From NCBI RefSeq assembly GCF_963664915.1, contig NZ_OY761810.1, forward strand, positions 2,866,661-2,930,660: a stretch of DNA of 64,000 bases, in the 5' to 3' direction. The DNA is from an uncultured Caproiciproducens sp. (GTDB lineage: Bacteria > Bacillota > Clostridia > Oscillospirales > Acutalibacteraceae). How positions within the stretch are numbered: the first letter of the stretch is position 1; the number at the start of each line of letters is the position of its first letter. Shown here piece after piece: positions 23,381 through 33,737 of the stretch. A model generated the notes under the pieces. The model saw only the letters and a program-made list of their open reading frames with translations. It ran no database searches and had not been told where the DNA came from. A program made the position numbers and the translations under genes.

Positions 23381-24913
23381 ATGGTATCACGTTCATACAG
23401 CATGGGGCTGTATGGTTTGGAGGCTTTCGTTGTGGCCGTTGAAGCCGACATCAGTGTCGGTCTGCCCGGTTTTGACGTGGTCGGCCTTCCGGACGCAGCG
23501 GTGAGAGAATCACGTGACAGGGTGCGTTCCGCCATGAAAAACTGCGGTTTTCAATTTCCTGTACATAAAATAACGGTTAATCTCGGCCCGGCTGACAAGC
23601 GCAAAGAGGGGCCCATCTATGACTTGCCGCTTTGGGTGGCGCTGATGAAAGCAAGCGGTCAGCTTAACGCTGAACTGGAAGACAGTGTGTTCATTGGCGA
23701 ACTGTCACTCACCGGGGAAACAAGGCCCGTAAAGGGCGTGCTTCCAATGGCGATCAAAGCAAAAGAAGCAGGATTTCAAAAGCTCTTTGTACCGGAAGCA
23801 AATTCTGCTGAAGGTGTGGTCGTGGAAGGGATTGCCGTTTATCCTGTTAAGGATCTGCAAATGCTGGTAAAGCATTTGACCGGCCTTGAAGAAATCCGTC
23901 CCGCCGAAGCAATACAGGCTATGCAGCAAAATCATGTTCCACTGCCTGATTTTTCAGAAGTGCGGGGACAGAATGAAGCAAAACGCGCACTTGAGATTGC
24001 TGCGGCAGGCGGACATAACGTGCTGCTGATCGGCCCGCCGGGTGCCGGAAAAAGCATGCTCGCAAAACGAATTCCCTCCATTCTTCCCGATATGACCTTC
24101 GAAGAAACCATCGAAACAACAAAAATACATTCGATTGCCGGAACAATGCCGAACGGTGCTTCTTTAGTCACATTTCGTCCGTTTCGCTCTCCCCATCATA
24201 CTGTTTCGCCCGCAGGCTTATCCGGCGGCGGAAACATTCCGCGCCCGGGGGAGATTTCACTCGCGCATAACGGGGTGTTGTTTTTGGATGAACTGCCTGA
24301 ATTTTCCCGTAGCGCGATGGAGGTTCTGCGTCAGCCGATAGAAGACGGAAAAGTGACGATTTCTCGCGTCAACGGCACTATTTCCTATCCCTGCGCCGTC
24401 ATGCTGGTCGCTGCGATGAATCCATGCCCGTGCGGGTATTTCGGACATCCGACCAAGCCGTGTACCTGTTCTTCCAATGCTGTTTCCCGCTATCTTTCCA
24501 GGGTGTCCGGCCCGCTTTTGGACAGGCTTGATCTGCACATTGAGGTACCGCCTGTTGAGTTTGATGAAATCAGCTCACAGGAAAAAGCGGAAAGCTCGTC
24601 CTCCATAAAAGAACGCGTAAATGCCGCCAGAATGCTGCAGAATGAACGTTTTAAGGGCACTTCCGTTGTCTGCAATGCAAGGATTACACCGGATATGCTT
24701 CATGAAGTATGCCGGCTGAGTGATCCAGGGCGTGAGCTTTTGAAAAAGGCGTTTGAAAAGCTCGGTCTTTCAGCAAGAGCATATGACAGAATCTTGAAGG
24801 TTTCACGAACCATAGCCGATTTGGATAAAAGTGAGGAAATTGAACCGCGTCATGTAGCCGAAGCGGTGCAGTACCGCAGCCTTGACCGTAAATACTGGAC
24901 AAAAGAGCTCTGA
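23381..24913 (+). CDS. YifB/ComM family Mg-chelatase-like AAA ATPase
   Basis: A 510-residue AAA+ protein. The N-terminal Lon-protease-like domain has [23 protein letters not shown]. Walker A is GPPGAGKSM, Walker B is [10 protein letters not shown], and a C-terminal Mg-chelatase domain contains the four-Cys segment [15 protein letters not shown]. Proteobacterial ComM is a branch-migration helicase in natural transformation; the role in Clostridia is not settled. GGAGGG precedes the second of two in-frame ATGs by six bases, so I start at 23381 rather than 23375. Confidence 0.9.
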   Translation: MVSRSYSMGLYGLEAFVVAVEADISVGLPGFDVVGLPDAAVRESRDRVRSAMKNCGFQFPVHKITVNLGPADKRKEGPIYDLPLWVALMKASGQLNAELEDSVFIGELSLTGETRPVKGVLPMAIKAKEAGFQKLFVPEANSAEGVVVEGIAVYPVKDLQMLVKHLTGLEEIRPAEAIQAMQQNHVPLPDFSEVRGQNEAKRALEIAAAGGHNVLLIGPPGAGKSMLAKRIPSILPDMTFEETIETTKIHSIAGTMPNGASLVTFRPFRSPHHTVSPAGLSGGGNIPRPGEISLAHNGVLFLDELPEFSRSAMEVLRQPIEDGKVTISRVNGTISYPCAVMLVAAMNPCPCGYFGHPTKPCTCSSNAVSRYLSRVSGPLLDRLDLHIEVPPVEFDEISSQEKAESSSSIKERVNAARMLQNERFKGTSVVCNARITPDMLHEVCRLSDPGRELLKKAFEKLGLSARAYDRILKVSRTIADLDKSEEIEPRHVAEAVQYRSLDRKYWTKEL

Positions 24914-24919
24914 TAAAAT

Positions 24920-24959
24920 AAACTCCCTGCAGCTAGGCTGAACTGGCTGCAGGGAGTTT
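24920..24959. terminator. Bidirectional terminator between comM-like gene and chemoreceptor gene
   Basis: A perfect 14-bp stem (24920-24933 with 24946-24959) with a 12-base loop. T-rich sequence follows on both strands. It separates convergent genes. Confidence 0.85.
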
Positions 24960-24975
24960 TTATCTTACACTAAAA

Positions 24976-27042
24976 TTAATATTTACTGCTGCGACTGCCC
25001 TCTGGGGAGGATTCAGAATCCGTTTCAGAGGTTGCATTCTCCGCGTCAGCATCTTTCATAGGACTTCCGACTGTGTCTTTTAATTTCAGAAATACCAGCG
25101 AATCTTTCAGCATCTTTGCCTGTCCGCTCAGCTCCTCACTGGTCGCCGCAGTCTCTTCGGCAGTTGCGGAGTTTGTCTGTACTACTGCGGAAATTTGATC
25201 GACGCCCAACGTGACCTGATTGATGGAGGATGCCTGATCATCCGACGATTTTGAAATTCCCCCGATTAAGTCGGTGGTCTTTCTCACGCCATCAATAATG
25301 TTGTTCAGTGATTTGGCGGTTTCGTCCGCAATCTTTGTGCCGTTTTCCACCGCCCTGATGGAGCTTTCAATCAATTCTGTGGTATTTTTCGCAGCTTCCG
25401 CACTTTTGCTTGCAAGATTGCGCACCTCATCTGCGACAACTGCAAATCCTTTGCCCGCCGAACCCGCGCGAGCCGCTTCAACCGCGGCGTTGAGTGCAAG
25501 GATATTTGTTTGGAATGCGATGTCTTCAATCGTTTTAATAATCTTCCCGATTTTCTGCGAAGTCTCACGAATTTGCGCCATAGCTCCCACCATCTGCTGC
25601 ATATGCTCGTTTCCGGCTTCCACTTCGGAGGAAGCGTCCAGAGAAAGCTGACTGGCCAAACGGGAATTGCTGGCGTTTTTATTGACTTCATTCGCTATTT
25701 CCGTAATGGAGGCCGATAACTGCTGAATAGAACTCGCTTGTTCCGTAGCGCCCTGTGAAAGCGCCTGCGCGGCCGAAGAAACCTGGCCGGCACCGTTAGA
25801 AACCTGATCTGCCGAACGGTTAAAACCCGAGTAGACGTTGTTCATGTTATCAATGATGGCGTTAAGAGAATTTTTGATGGAAATAAAGTCACCTTTATAA
25901 TCCTCCTGCACTTCAATGGTGCAGTCGCCCATGGCAAGACTGTCTAAAACAACAGCAATTTCTCCTATGTAGCCGGTCAGCGTATCAATCGTTTTGGAAA
26001 ATGTTTCCGCAAGAGTCCCTATTTCATTTTTGCTGCGTATGACAGGCACTTCCGAATGCAGATCCCCTTCCGACAATTTCTCAATCCTCTGTACAAGGCC
26101 TTCAACCGGCTTTGCAATCGGGCTGGCAATTCTGAACGCAAAAAAGATTGACAAAAGAATGAACAGGAGCATTAAACCAAAGGTAATGTAAACCGCTGTA
26201 TAAAACCCGCTCATCATCTCGCCCTCATTTGCACTGACACCAAACGACCATCCGTCCGTGTTCGGGATCGGGGCGTATCCAATATGCTGTTTTACACCGT
26301 TGATTACAACATCTTCGCTTCCTGTTTTGCCCGCCATCATATTTTTTACGAGGGACGCGGCGCCCGTATAAGAACCATCCTCTTTGGACTTGTCAATATA
26401 ATTAACAAAATTTGTTACATTGTTTCTGTCCTTATGGGCAATGATTTTCCCTGTTTTATCAACAATAAAACCATATCCTGATTTACCGATCGTCACGTCG
26501 TCTAACATTTGGCTGAAAACATCACTTGCCAAAGTCGCATACACAATGCCATTGTAATTTGTTCTGTTATTCACTTTAGTTGCAACAATCAGAACTGCTT
26601 TAGAGTCTGTTTTACTTATTTCAGTACTCGAAACGTAAGTCACTCCGTTTATCGCCGTCTTGAAATAGTCTGTGTCGCTGATGTCATTACCGTCCACTGT
26701 CTTGCCACTTGAATCAGCAACATTGATATCTTCAAAACCATATTGTTGGCCGAGTGATGATAAGATTTCTTTTTGAGAAGACGGAGAGATCTTATCATTT
26801 GTTATGATGGTATTTTGAGAAATGGCTTCCACTTTTACTTTATAAGCCTCGATTGCCTTTTGTACAAAATGATTATACGAAACCGAATTTGTATTCAACA
26901 TAGTATTCATGTTGCTGCTGGAATTTGTGTAAAGCAGAAAACCATTTGCCACACCACAAACAACACTGATCGTTACCGCCAAGCCCACCATCCCAAATAG
27001 AAGAGTCCCTTTCAGACTTTTCTTCTTCCCTGTCTTCTTCAT
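24976..27042 (-). CDS. Methyl-accepting chemotaxis protein with dCache sensor domain
   Basis: A chemoreceptor of about 688 residues. A membrane segment near residues 15-40 is followed by an extracellular double-Cache region (about 40-275, with [16 protein letters not shown] and [15 protein letters not shown]), a second membrane segment, a HAMP domain (about 305-360), and a signalling domain with the hairpin tip [20 protein letters not shown]. The tail is acidic and ends in SRSSKY. The ligand is unknown. ATG 27042 follows AAGGA by eight bases; a GTG at 27066 is the alternative. A sigma-D-like promoter lies upstream. Confidence 0.93.
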   Translation of the reverse strand: MKKTGKKKSLKGTLLFGMVGLAVTISVVCGVANGFLLYTNSSSNMNTMLNTNSVSYNHFVQKAIEAYKVKVEAISQNTIITNDKISPSSQKEILSSLGQQYGFEDINVADSSGKTVDGNDISDTDYFKTAINGVTYVSSTEISKTDSKAVLIVATKVNNRTNYNGIVYATLASDVFSQMLDDVTIGKSGYGFIVDKTGKIIAHKDRNNVTNFVNYIDKSKEDGSYTGAASLVKNMMAGKTGSEDVVINGVKQHIGYAPIPNTDGWSFGVSANEGEMMSGFYTAVYITFGLMLLFILLSIFFAFRIASPIAKPVEGLVQRIEKLSEGDLHSEVPVIRSKNEIGTLAETFSKTIDTLTGYIGEIAVVLDSLAMGDCTIEVQEDYKGDFISIKNSLNAIIDNMNNVYSGFNRSADQVSNGAGQVSSAAQALSQGATEQASSIQQLSASITEIANEVNKNASNSRLASQLSLDASSEVEAGNEHMQQMVGAMAQIRETSQKIGKIIKTIEDIAFQTNILALNAAVEAARAGSAGKGFAVVADEVRNLASKSAEAAKNTTELIESSIRAVENGTKIADETAKSLNNIIDGVRKTTDLIGGISKSSDDQASSINQVTLGVDQISAVVQTNSATAEETAATSEELSGQAKMLKDSLVFLKLKDTVGSPMKDADAENATSETDSESSPEGSRSSKY

Positions 27043-27169
27043 TACTTTATTCCTTGCTTTTTTCACTAATTACCACATACCCTTCTGAAGTGTTTTAACA
27101 GCCAAAACAAGAAAAATAACGTGTTTATTACTCGCAGCTGCAATAAACGAATGCTTTTCTTCTTTATGT

Positions 27170-27195
27170 ATATCGACAATATTTTACAAAATTTA
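27170..27195 (-). promoter_or_regulatory. Sigma-D (FliA)-like promoter of the dCache chemoreceptor gene
   Basis: On the minus strand TAAA (27192-27195), a 14-base spacer and GTCGATAT (27170-27177), one base off the -10 GCCGATAT. Known sigma-D sites use TAAA and a GCCGATAW box about 15 bases apart. Confidence 0.55.
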
Positions 27196-27228
27196 ATAAA
27201 TATTATATAGTTTTTTAAGTTTTAGTAA

Positions 27229-28260
27229 TTATTTGTTCAATTTTTGTATAATAAGCCTGGCAATGGACTGACAGGGCGCCTGTTTTTCAACTGCGCCAAT
27301 ATCAAACGCCACCATCGGCATACCATATACAACGCAGGATTGTTTGTCCTGTCCAATTGTAAAGGAACCTTTTTTTCTCATCTCAAGCAACCCGTTTGCA
27401 CCGTCTTTTCCCATACCGGTCAGAATAACGCCCATTGCATCTTTGCCGGCCGTTTTGGCAACCGAATTAAACAAAACATCCACCGAAGGACAATGTCCGC
27501 TGACTTTTTCCCCTGCAGCACATTTCACATAATATCCCTTGAAATCCTTTTCAAGCGTCATATGTTTGTCTCCGGCTGCGATCAGCGCCTGTCCCTGTTT
27601 CACGCGGTCTCCGTTTTGTGCTTCGAGCACCGCAAATTTGCAAATCTTATTTAAACGGTCGGCATACATTTTTGTAAAACCCGCAGGCATGTGCTGGACA
27701 ACCAGAATTCCCGGTATATCGGCCGGAAGCTGCTGCAGTATTTCAGCAGTAGCTTCGGTGCCGCCTGTGGAAGCACCAATGGCGATGATATGTTCCCCTG
27801 TACTGTTGTTTGACAAAACAGGCAAAGGGAGAGAAGCAACCGGTGAGTTGTTTTTTTTCACCTTCGCGGAAGATGCGATTTTGATTTTAACACATAATTC
27901 CTGACAAAAAATCGAAAAATCATTACTGTTGCGTAAATTCGGTTTCAGCACAAAGTCTACCGCTCCCGCGCTTAAGGCTTCAAATATTCCAATGTCGAGC
28001 GAACTGACCAGTACTACCGGCAGCGGATTGACAGGAATTAATTTTTTTATAAAATCCGTTCCCTTCATATCCGGCATTTCGACATCCATGGTAACGACAT
28101 CCGGGGATAATTCTTTTATTTTTTTCTCCGCATCAAATACATTGGCGGCACTTCCGACTATTTCAATATTCGCGTCGCTCAGAAGCGCTTTCTGCAGTGC
28201 TGTTCTGAAGAAGAGAGAATCATCAACAATTAGAACCCTGACTCTTTTACTGATCGGCAT
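27229..28260 (-). CDS. cheB: Chemotaxis protein-glutamate methylesterase CheB
   Basis: A 343-residue response regulator and esterase. The receiver domain has VDDS (12-15) and the phospho-acceptor Asp59 (VTMDVEMPDM). The esterase triad is visible as Ser164 (IGASTGGTEA), His190 (VQHMPAGFT) and Asp286 (GMGKDGANG). It removes methyl groups from receptors, and may deamidate glutamines, when phosphorylated by CheA. It is the last gene of cheA-cheR-cheB, three bases after cheR. Confidence 0.96.
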   Translation of the reverse strand: MPISKRVRVLIVDDSLFFRTALQKALLSDANIEIVGSAANVFDAEKKIKELSPDVVTMDVEMPDMKGTDFIKKLIPVNPLPVVLVSSLDIGIFEALSAGAVDFVLKPNLRNSNDFSIFCQELCVKIKIASSAKVKKNNSPVASLPLPVLSNNSTGEHIIAIGASTGGTEATAEILQQLPADIPGILVVQHMPAGFTKMYADRLNKICKFAVLEAQNGDRVKQGQALIAAGDKHMTLEKDFKGYYVKCAAGEKVSGHCPSVDVLFNSVAKTAGKDAMGVILTGMGKDGANGLLEMRKKGSFTIGQDKQSCVVYGMPMVAFDIGAVEKQAPCQSIARLIIQKLNK

Positions 28261-28263
28261 AAT

Positions 28264-29076
28264 CTATATTGATCCTTTCTGATAGATTGACGGTTCAACA
28301 TATAGGAACTTCGAGGTATCTCTCTGCACCGTTTCTGAATGCCCGATAAAAAGATAGCCACCCGGTTTTAGCACATCGTAGAACTTGTTAATCAATGCAT
28401 TTTTAGTTGGCTGATCAAAATAAATCATAACATTTCGGCAAAAAATTAAATCAAACTGCTGTTTGAATGAAAACGGCTCCATGAGGTTCAGACGCTTGAA
28501 AAAAACTTGGTTTTTTACTTCTTCCTTTAATTCGAAAAGATTTTCACCCTGACTGACAAAATATCTTTGTTCCCACACTTTAGGAATATCCTTCAGAGAC
28601 TCCACGCCGTATAATCCGCTTTTTGCAGCCTCCATGGCTTTTAGGGAAATATCCGTCGCAAGAATTCTAAAATCCCAGCTTGTCCTTTTTAATCCGAAAT
28701 AGTCCATCATGGTCATGATCGTGGTATATGCTTCTTCCCCCGATGAACATCCGGCGCTCCAAATGCGGATGTCCCTTTTGCTGTTTGTTTTCTCGTGCAG
28801 TGGCAGAATGGTGTTCCTCAAAAACTCGAAATGAGCGGGTTCCCTGTAAAAATAGGTGTGATTCGTTGTAAGCTTATTCAGCATCGCTGTGATTTCATCC
28901 GACTTATTCTGCTTCACCAAATCAAAATAATCTGTGAAGCTGGTAAATCCCCTTGCTGTTAAAACTGATTGCATCCTTGATTCAATCAGTTGTCTTTTAT
29001 TGGCCAAATTGATTCCATAATTTCCTTTTATGTACGTTACAATATCATTAAATTCCTTATCGGTCAAACGTATCAT
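28264..29076 (-). CDS. cheR: Chemotaxis protein methyltransferase CheR
   Basis: A 270-residue SAM-dependent methyltransferase that adds methyl groups to receptor glutamates. The N-terminal helical domain contains KRQLIESRMQSVL, and the SAM site includes WSAGCSSGEEAYT. TDISLKAMEAAKSGLY and FDLIFCRNVMIYFD follow in the usual order. It sits between cheA and cheB on the minus strand with short gaps. The beta-subdomain that binds receptor tail peptides in some species cannot be judged with confidence. Confidence 0.96.
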   Translation of the reverse strand: MIRLTDKEFNDIVTYIKGNYGINLANKRQLIESRMQSVLTARGFTSFTDYFDLVKQNKSDEITAMLNKLTTNHTYFYREPAHFEFLRNTILPLHEKTNSKRDIRIWSAGCSSGEEAYTTIMTMMDYFGLKRTSWDFRILATDISLKAMEAAKSGLYGVESLKDIPKVWEQRYFVSQGENLFELKEEVKNQVFFKRLNLMEPFSFKQQFDLIFCRNVMIYFDQPTKNALINKFYDVLKPGGYLFIGHSETVQRDTSKFLYVEPSIYQKGSI

Positions 29077-29113
29077 CGTTTTCCTCCGCGAATTTCATCT
29101 GCGCTGTGAAACG

Positions 29114-31180
29114 TCAGTTATTATTATATAGGTTGAGAATATCCAGAATCAGGCTGATGCTACCGTCCCCGAGAATGGCGCAGCCGGTAATGCCGATTTC
29201 CTTCACATCGTATTGGTTGAGATAAAACGGCAGTGATTTTACAACGACCTGCTGTTCCCCCAGCAGCGTATCCGCAAAAATACAATATGCTTTTTCGTGG
29301 GTCTCCACTAAAATCACAATTCCGCTGCTGATATCTGTGATTTCGGTTTCAATGCCGAAAATCTTATGCAGTCTGATCACAGGATAATACTGATTGCGGA
29401 CCATGATAATTTCATGCATGTCGGTGTCAAAATGGACGTTGGACTGATCTATTTTAAAGGACTGCCTGATATTGTTAATCGGAATCGTAAACACTGTGTT
29501 GCCAACGGAAATTTTCATTCCGTTTACAATAGCCAGCGTAAGCGGGATTTTAAAGAGTATCTTGGTTCCCTTTCCAAATTCGCTGACCAGAGAAACGTCG
29601 CCGCCGACTTTTTCCACATTCTTTTTGACAACGTCCATGCCAACGCCTCTGCCGGAAAATTCGGTTACGACTTCGTTCGTAGAAAATCCGGGCATAAGTA
29701 GAAAATTATAGATTTCTCTTGTTGAATATTCACTTTCAGGTTTTTTCAGCATGCCCTGTTTTTTTGCTTTTTGAAGAACACTTTTCTTGTCAATTCCCTT
29801 GCCGTCATCCTGCACGGTAATCAGGATTTCTCCTCCCGTATTCTGAGCAGACAGTGTAATGGTGCCTCTGGCAGACTTGTTTGTCAGTGCACGTTCTTCT
29901 TTTGTTTCAATCCCATGATCCATCGCGTTGCGAACCAGGTGCATGATTGGATCGCCGATGTTGTCGATGATGGTTTTATCCACTTCGGTGTCTTCGCCGA
30001 TCATGACCAGTTGTACATCCTTGTCAAGCTTTTTGCTCATATCACGCACGATGCGGTTCATTTTCTGAAATACACCCGATATCGGAACCATTCGAATGGA
30101 CATAACGATTTCCTGCAGCTCGTCTGTGAGCTTGCGCAGCTGCCTCGACGCCTTGGTAAAGTTATTGTCCACTCCCGCACCGCTCTGAGTGGAAGGTACC
30201 GATGTCACCATGGATTCGGTAATGACAATTTCCCCCATCAAGTCCATTAGGCTGTCAAGCTTTGAAAGGTTAACATTTATCAGGTTCTGTTTAACAGCGG
30301 AATGGGCTGCACCCGGCACTTCCTGACCGCTATGCTCACTCTCGACAGTAACGGTTTTTTCAGCAGATGCTTCAATAGAAGCATTATCCGCCTTGTCCAA
30401 AACAGTATAATTTTTTGTATAGACAAAATTTTCAATAATCTTTAGTACACTTTTCATACCCTGCTGGTCTTTAAAGGAAATGAGAAAGCCGTTTTTAATA
30501 ATTTCGTCGGCGCTGCCGGGGTTCGTTTCGATGTCCTGAGGCTGATATGTGATATCCTGGTAAATGTCTCTGACCGCATTAATCAGCATGACGGCACGAA
30601 GATTTTCCATTTCTGTTTCTTCATCAAAAAATACTCTGACCGAATAAGGATACTCGGGGTTCGCTTCGTCGGGACTGGCCAAATGCTGCACCTGTTTAGA
30701 GAATTCTTCCGCCGGAATGGACTTGGACTGAACCGGGGACTGAATCTGGAGCTGGACTTCGGTGGGTTCTGGTTCATTTTGAGAAATCTTTTTTAGAAAA
30801 TCATTAATTTCCTTCTCAAAAGTGCCGATATCTGTGGTAAGAGTCTCATTGTTTTCGACCTTTGATATTTCAGCCTTAATGAAGTCGCTCGAACGAAACA
30901 TCAGTTCAAAAAGTTCCGCATTGTACTTTTCATCAATGCCATTTTCACGCACAAAATAGAATAAATCCTCGGCTTTGTGCGAAATGGTCATTAAGCTGTT
31001 GAACTGCATCATTGCAGAAGATCCTTTAATTGTATGCATAATCCTGAAAATCTCATTAATGCTGTCGGTATCAAAAGCATTCGCTTTTTCGCAGTTAATT
31101 AAAATTTCATCAAGATGCTCGAGCAGATCATTTGCTTCAAATAAATAAACTTCCAGCATAGATTCCATATTGTTGTCCAT
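29114..31180 (-). CDS. cheA: Chemotaxis histidine kinase CheA
   Basis: A 688-residue kinase. The HPt domain carries the phosphorylated His49 (IMHTIKGSSAMM). A P2-like domain for CheY/CheB docking is at about 175-262. The dimerisation domain begins near residue 295 (NLSKLDSLMDLMGEIVI). The ATPase domain has the N-box LVRNAMDHGIE, G1 VQDDGKGID and G2 FSGRGVGMDV. A CheW-like domain closes the protein. A single P1-P5 layout with no extra receiver. First gene of cheA-cheR-cheB, divergent from the YlqG-like gene. Confidence 0.96.
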   Translation of the reverse strand: MDNNMESMLEVYLFEANDLLEHLDEILINCEKANAFDTDSINEIFRIMHTIKGSSAMMQFNSLMTISHKAEDLFYFVRENGIDEKYNAELFELMFRSSDFIKAEISKVENNETLTTDIGTFEKEINDFLKKISQNEPEPTEVQLQIQSPVQSKSIPAEEFSKQVQHLASPDEANPEYPYSVRVFFDEETEMENLRAVMLINAVRDIYQDITYQPQDIETNPGSADEIIKNGFLISFKDQQGMKSVLKIIENFVYTKNYTVLDKADNASIEASAEKTVTVESEHSGQEVPGAAHSAVKQNLINVNLSKLDSLMDLMGEIVITESMVTSVPSTQSGAGVDNNFTKASRQLRKLTDELQEIVMSIRMVPISGVFQKMNRIVRDMSKKLDKDVQLVMIGEDTEVDKTIIDNIGDPIMHLVRNAMDHGIETKEERALTNKSARGTITLSAQNTGGEILITVQDDGKGIDKKSVLQKAKKQGMLKKPESEYSTREIYNFLLMPGFSTNEVVTEFSGRGVGMDVVKKNVEKVGGDVSLVSEFGKGTKILFKIPLTLAIVNGMKISVGNTVFTIPINNIRQSFKIDQSNVHFDTDMHEIIMVRNQYYPVIRLHKIFGIETEITDISSGIVILVETHEKAYCIFADTLLGEQQVVVKSLPFYLNQYDVKEIGITGCAILGDGSISLILDILNLYNNN

Positions 31181-31215
31181 TAATATTTCACCGCCTAATA
31201 ATACTTTATATTTAT

Positions 31216-31241
31216 ATATCGTAACAAATTTTATAAAATTA
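31216..31241 (-). promoter_or_regulatory. Sigma-D-like promoter of cheA-cheR-cheB
   Basis: On the minus strand TACGATAT (31216-31223) resembles the sigma-D -10, with TAAT (31238-31241) 14 bases upstream or TTAA at 15. Weaker than the other sites. Confidence 0.4.
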
Positions 31242-31270
31242 ACGTTAAATAATATTTTCGAGGTGATTTT

Positions 31271-32701
31271 ATGCCTGATAACTTGAGAATTACCACCCCT
31301 GTTACAACGAATGACAACATTAATAAAATTCCTTCGGCAAAACAGCCGGATTCAATGGTTCCAATTGATCCTTCCAAGGTGGTTCAGCCAAACACAGACA
31401 AACAGGCCGGCCAAAACAACAGCTTTGATTTTTTGCTCAACCGCAATTCCGTTTTCAGCAAATTCTTGGAACAGCTTAGCGAAACACCGGAGCTTTCACA
31501 GACATTGCAAAAAATTGTATTTGAAACGTTTAACCGCTCCGAAAATGTTCGTGACAACAGGCCTGTCACTTTGCTGATGAAACAGCTTTCCTCCGCAATG
31601 AAAATGGAACCGGCCGATATCTTAAAAAACCTCATGTTTCAAGGCAGCAATCACACTAAATTTTCAGGACCCGTATTTGATGTTCTTCGGAACCTGATAA
31701 GCGAATATCCGGACAAGGATTTGGAGCAGCCATTGGGTGATTTTCTGAAAGCATTCGACGGATATTTTTCAACTTCAGAAACCACGTCGGCCATCATAAA
31801 GAATCTTGACACTCTCGTTCATCAAATACCGGCTTCTTACGGCAAGCAGCTTCAGGAATTGACGGATCAGCTGATGACGGACCAGCCTTTCAACAGCCTT
31901 GATATGAATCTTACGCTTCTAAAAGAGAAAATCATTCCCCTGCTGAGCAAATATGTCGCTTCCACAAATGATTTCGGCACTGCAAGAAACAGCATTACTC
32001 TCCTTGTACATAACATAGCCAGATTAAACACCAGCTCTCATCAGGAAGTCGTGGAAAAATTTTCATCGCTTCTCGACTACTGCAAATACGAATTGAATCT
32101 GCCCGATGACAAAATGAATCAAATTAAATCCATGTTTCTGAAAAGCGTCACAGTTGCCACACAAAATCCAGAGAACCAGCTGTATGATTCCCTGATTAAG
32201 GTTCTTTCCGAAAATCTGCGCCAAAGTTCCTCCGGCGTAAGCCAGTCTCTTTATAAGGACACGGTTTTATCTCTACTGCTGGACAACAGTGTCTATATGC
32301 CCTTCACCCATCTTTTATTGCCTGTAAATTATAACGGCCAGTTTATGTTTTCGGAAATATGGATTGAAAAAGACGACGACGGCGGAAAACCTTCTTCAAA
32401 AAAGGACGGAACCAGCGGTTCTAAACCAATCAGGCTCTTTTTATCTTTCGAAATTAAGACACTGGGGTATTTTGAAGTTTCCATTGTCGTTTCACAGGGC
32501 AAAGCGGATATTCAGATGAGCTGCCCTCCTGCCTTAACCAAAAACAGCCGTGAAATAAGCGGCAGGATTTCTGAAATCTTTGCACAAAACGGCCTGTCCG
32601 CGCAAAACATAGAGTTTCTTCAGGACAACAGCCCAAGCGCAGCAAAACGGGTTCTGAATAAAGTCTACGAAAGGAAGAATGTAATTGATGTCACAGTATG
32701 A
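31271..32701 (+). CDS. YlqG-like protein with a FliK-type C-terminal region
   Basis: A 476-residue protein without a signal peptide or membrane segment. The middle (about 60-330) is largely helical and unrecognised. The C-terminal 90 residues resemble the hook-length-control domain of FliK: an LFLSFEIKTLGYFEVSIVV strand pattern, then ISGRISEIFAQNGLSAQNI. It overlaps the next gene, a stand-alone FlhB C-terminal domain. The pair has the same arrangement as Bacillus ylqG-ylqH, beside flagellar or chemotaxis genes. Since FliK acts on the FlhB C-domain, the two products may bind each other. This is inference; no function is proven. Confidence 0.65.
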   Translation: MPDNLRITTPVTTNDNINKIPSAKQPDSMVPIDPSKVVQPNTDKQAGQNNSFDFLLNRNSVFSKFLEQLSETPELSQTLQKIVFETFNRSENVRDNRPVTLLMKQLSSAMKMEPADILKNLMFQGSNHTKFSGPVFDVLRNLISEYPDKDLEQPLGDFLKAFDGYFSTSETTSAIIKNLDTLVHQIPASYGKQLQELTDQLMTDQPFNSLDMNLTLLKEKIIPLLSKYVASTNDFGTARNSITLLVHNIARLNTSSHQEVVEKFSSLLDYCKYELNLPDDKMNQIKSMFLKSVTVATQNPENQLYDSLIKVLSENLRQSSSGVSQSLYKDTVLSLLLDNSVYMPFTHLLLPVNYNGQFMFSEIWIEKDDDGGKPSSKKDGTSGSKPIRLFLSFEIKTLGYFEVSIVVSQGKADIQMSCPPALTKNSREISGRISEIFAQNGLSAQNIEFLQDNSPSAAKRVLNKVYERKNVIDVTV

Positions 32702-33044
32702 TCGGCCAAATCATGCCGCCGCTTTACGATATTCGCAGGACTCTGCCCACAGTGCGCCGGTTGTTGTCGCTTCCGGTTCCGGCTATGTGGCGCAGAAAAT
32801 CATAGAGGTTGCACAGGATAATAATGTGCCTGTTTTTCACGACGATTCCCTTGCCTCCCTCCTTTCGCAGCTTCAAGCAGGAACCGAAATTCCTCCGGAA
32901 CTATATCAGACCATTGTAGACATTTATGTATATTTTTTAAACTATTCAACTGACAAATTCGAAAAAACAAGCGGCCCTGCGCAGAACCGCCCTGAACCAG
33001 CTTTGCAGGAAAGCGCAGAAAAAGATATATTTTCTAACTTATGA
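32688..33044 (+). CDS. Stand-alone FlhB C-terminal domain protein (YlqH/FlhX-like)
   Basis: A 118-residue protein that aligns along its first 90 residues with the cytoplasmic domain of FlhB (compare 48499-49563): AALRYS, APVVVASGSGYVAQKIIEVA, and IPPELYQTIVDIYVYF. There is no membrane domain. The NPTH self-cleavage site of FlhB corresponds to RPNH here, so the nucleophilic Asn is lost; cleavage is not needed because the chain starts there. The tail is acidic and Pro-rich. It starts inside the end of the YlqG-like gene at ATG 32688. A role in export-specificity control is plausible but unproven. Confidence 0.75.
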   Translation: MSQYDRPNHAAALRYSQDSAHSAPVVVASGSGYVAQKIIEVAQDNNVPVFHDDSLASLLSQLQAGTEIPPELYQTIVDIYVYFLNYSTDKFEKTSGPAQNRPEPALQESAEKDIFSNL

Positions 33045-33046
33045 TA

Positions 33047-33073
33047 CTAATTATTTGAAAATTAGGCCGATAT
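33047..33073 (+). promoter_or_regulatory. Sigma-D promoter of cheW-pilZ-cheW-mcp
   Basis: A perfect -10 GCCGATAT (33066-33073) lies 15 bases after CTAA (33047-33050), close to the consensus TAAA-N15-GCCGATAT. It lies about 115 bases before the first CheW gene. Confidence 0.65.
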
Positions 33074-33187
33074 ATATTTATAGAACTTTTTTATGTGACA
33101 TGGTTATTCTGTGTTGCCAAAATAATGCCGGGATTGACAGCATGAAAATATCTTACCGAAACGGCAGCGGTAGAAACGGTGAATAAT

Positions 33188-33685
33188 ATGGCAGAAGAAC
33201 TGAAAGTAAAAAACAATACCTCGGCTAATGAGAATATTTCGACCGAAAAATACCTTACCTTTTTTATTGAGGGACAGCTGTTTGCAATTCCCAGCAGCCA
33301 GGTGGTTGAGATTATTCGCATGCAGCCCATCACCTTCATCCCTAATTTGCCGCCTTTTATTATCGGTGTTATTAATTTGAGGGGGAAAATTGTTCCTTTG
33401 GTTGACGTAAGGATAAAATTCAACAAGACTAAGCAGGATTACGACGACCACACAAGTATTATTGTGGCCGAAACCGGTGATCTGAGCGTCGGATTTATTG
33501 TTGACAATGTAAATGATGTCACAAACATTTCAAAAAATCAAATCAGTGACACTCCAAGATTTGCAAAGGACACAACAAACAATTATGTGAAGGGAATCGC
33601 CACGCTGAACGAGAATGCCGTAATGCTTTTGGATATTGACAAAATACTTTCAGACAGAGATGAGATTCAACTTCCCATTAAGTAA
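33188..33685 (+). CDS. cheW: CheW-type chemotaxis adaptor (first copy)
   Basis: A CheW scaffold of about 165 residues that couples receptors to CheA. The SH3-like double barrel is marked by YLTFFIEGQLFAIPSSQVVE, VINLRGKIVPLVDVR and GFIVDNVNDV. An unusual Lys/Asn-rich N-terminal tail of about 20 residues precedes the domain. The ATG at 33188 is preferred over the GTG at 33179; ribosome-binding signals are weak for both. A second CheW follows after a PilZ gene; the two share the core motifs but differ in their tails. Confidence 0.92.
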   Translation: MAEELKVKNNTSANENISTEKYLTFFIEGQLFAIPSSQVVEIIRMQPITFIPNLPPFIIGVINLRGKIVPLVDVRIKFNKTKQDYDDHTSIIVAETGDLSVGFIVDNVNDVTNISKNQISDTPRFAKDTTNNYVKGIATLNENAVMLLDIDKILSDRDEIQLPIK

Positions 33686-33737
33686 AACCGGCAGCATAAT
33701 AAACTGCTGAATATTTGTTTTTTGGAGGTGCTTTCCA

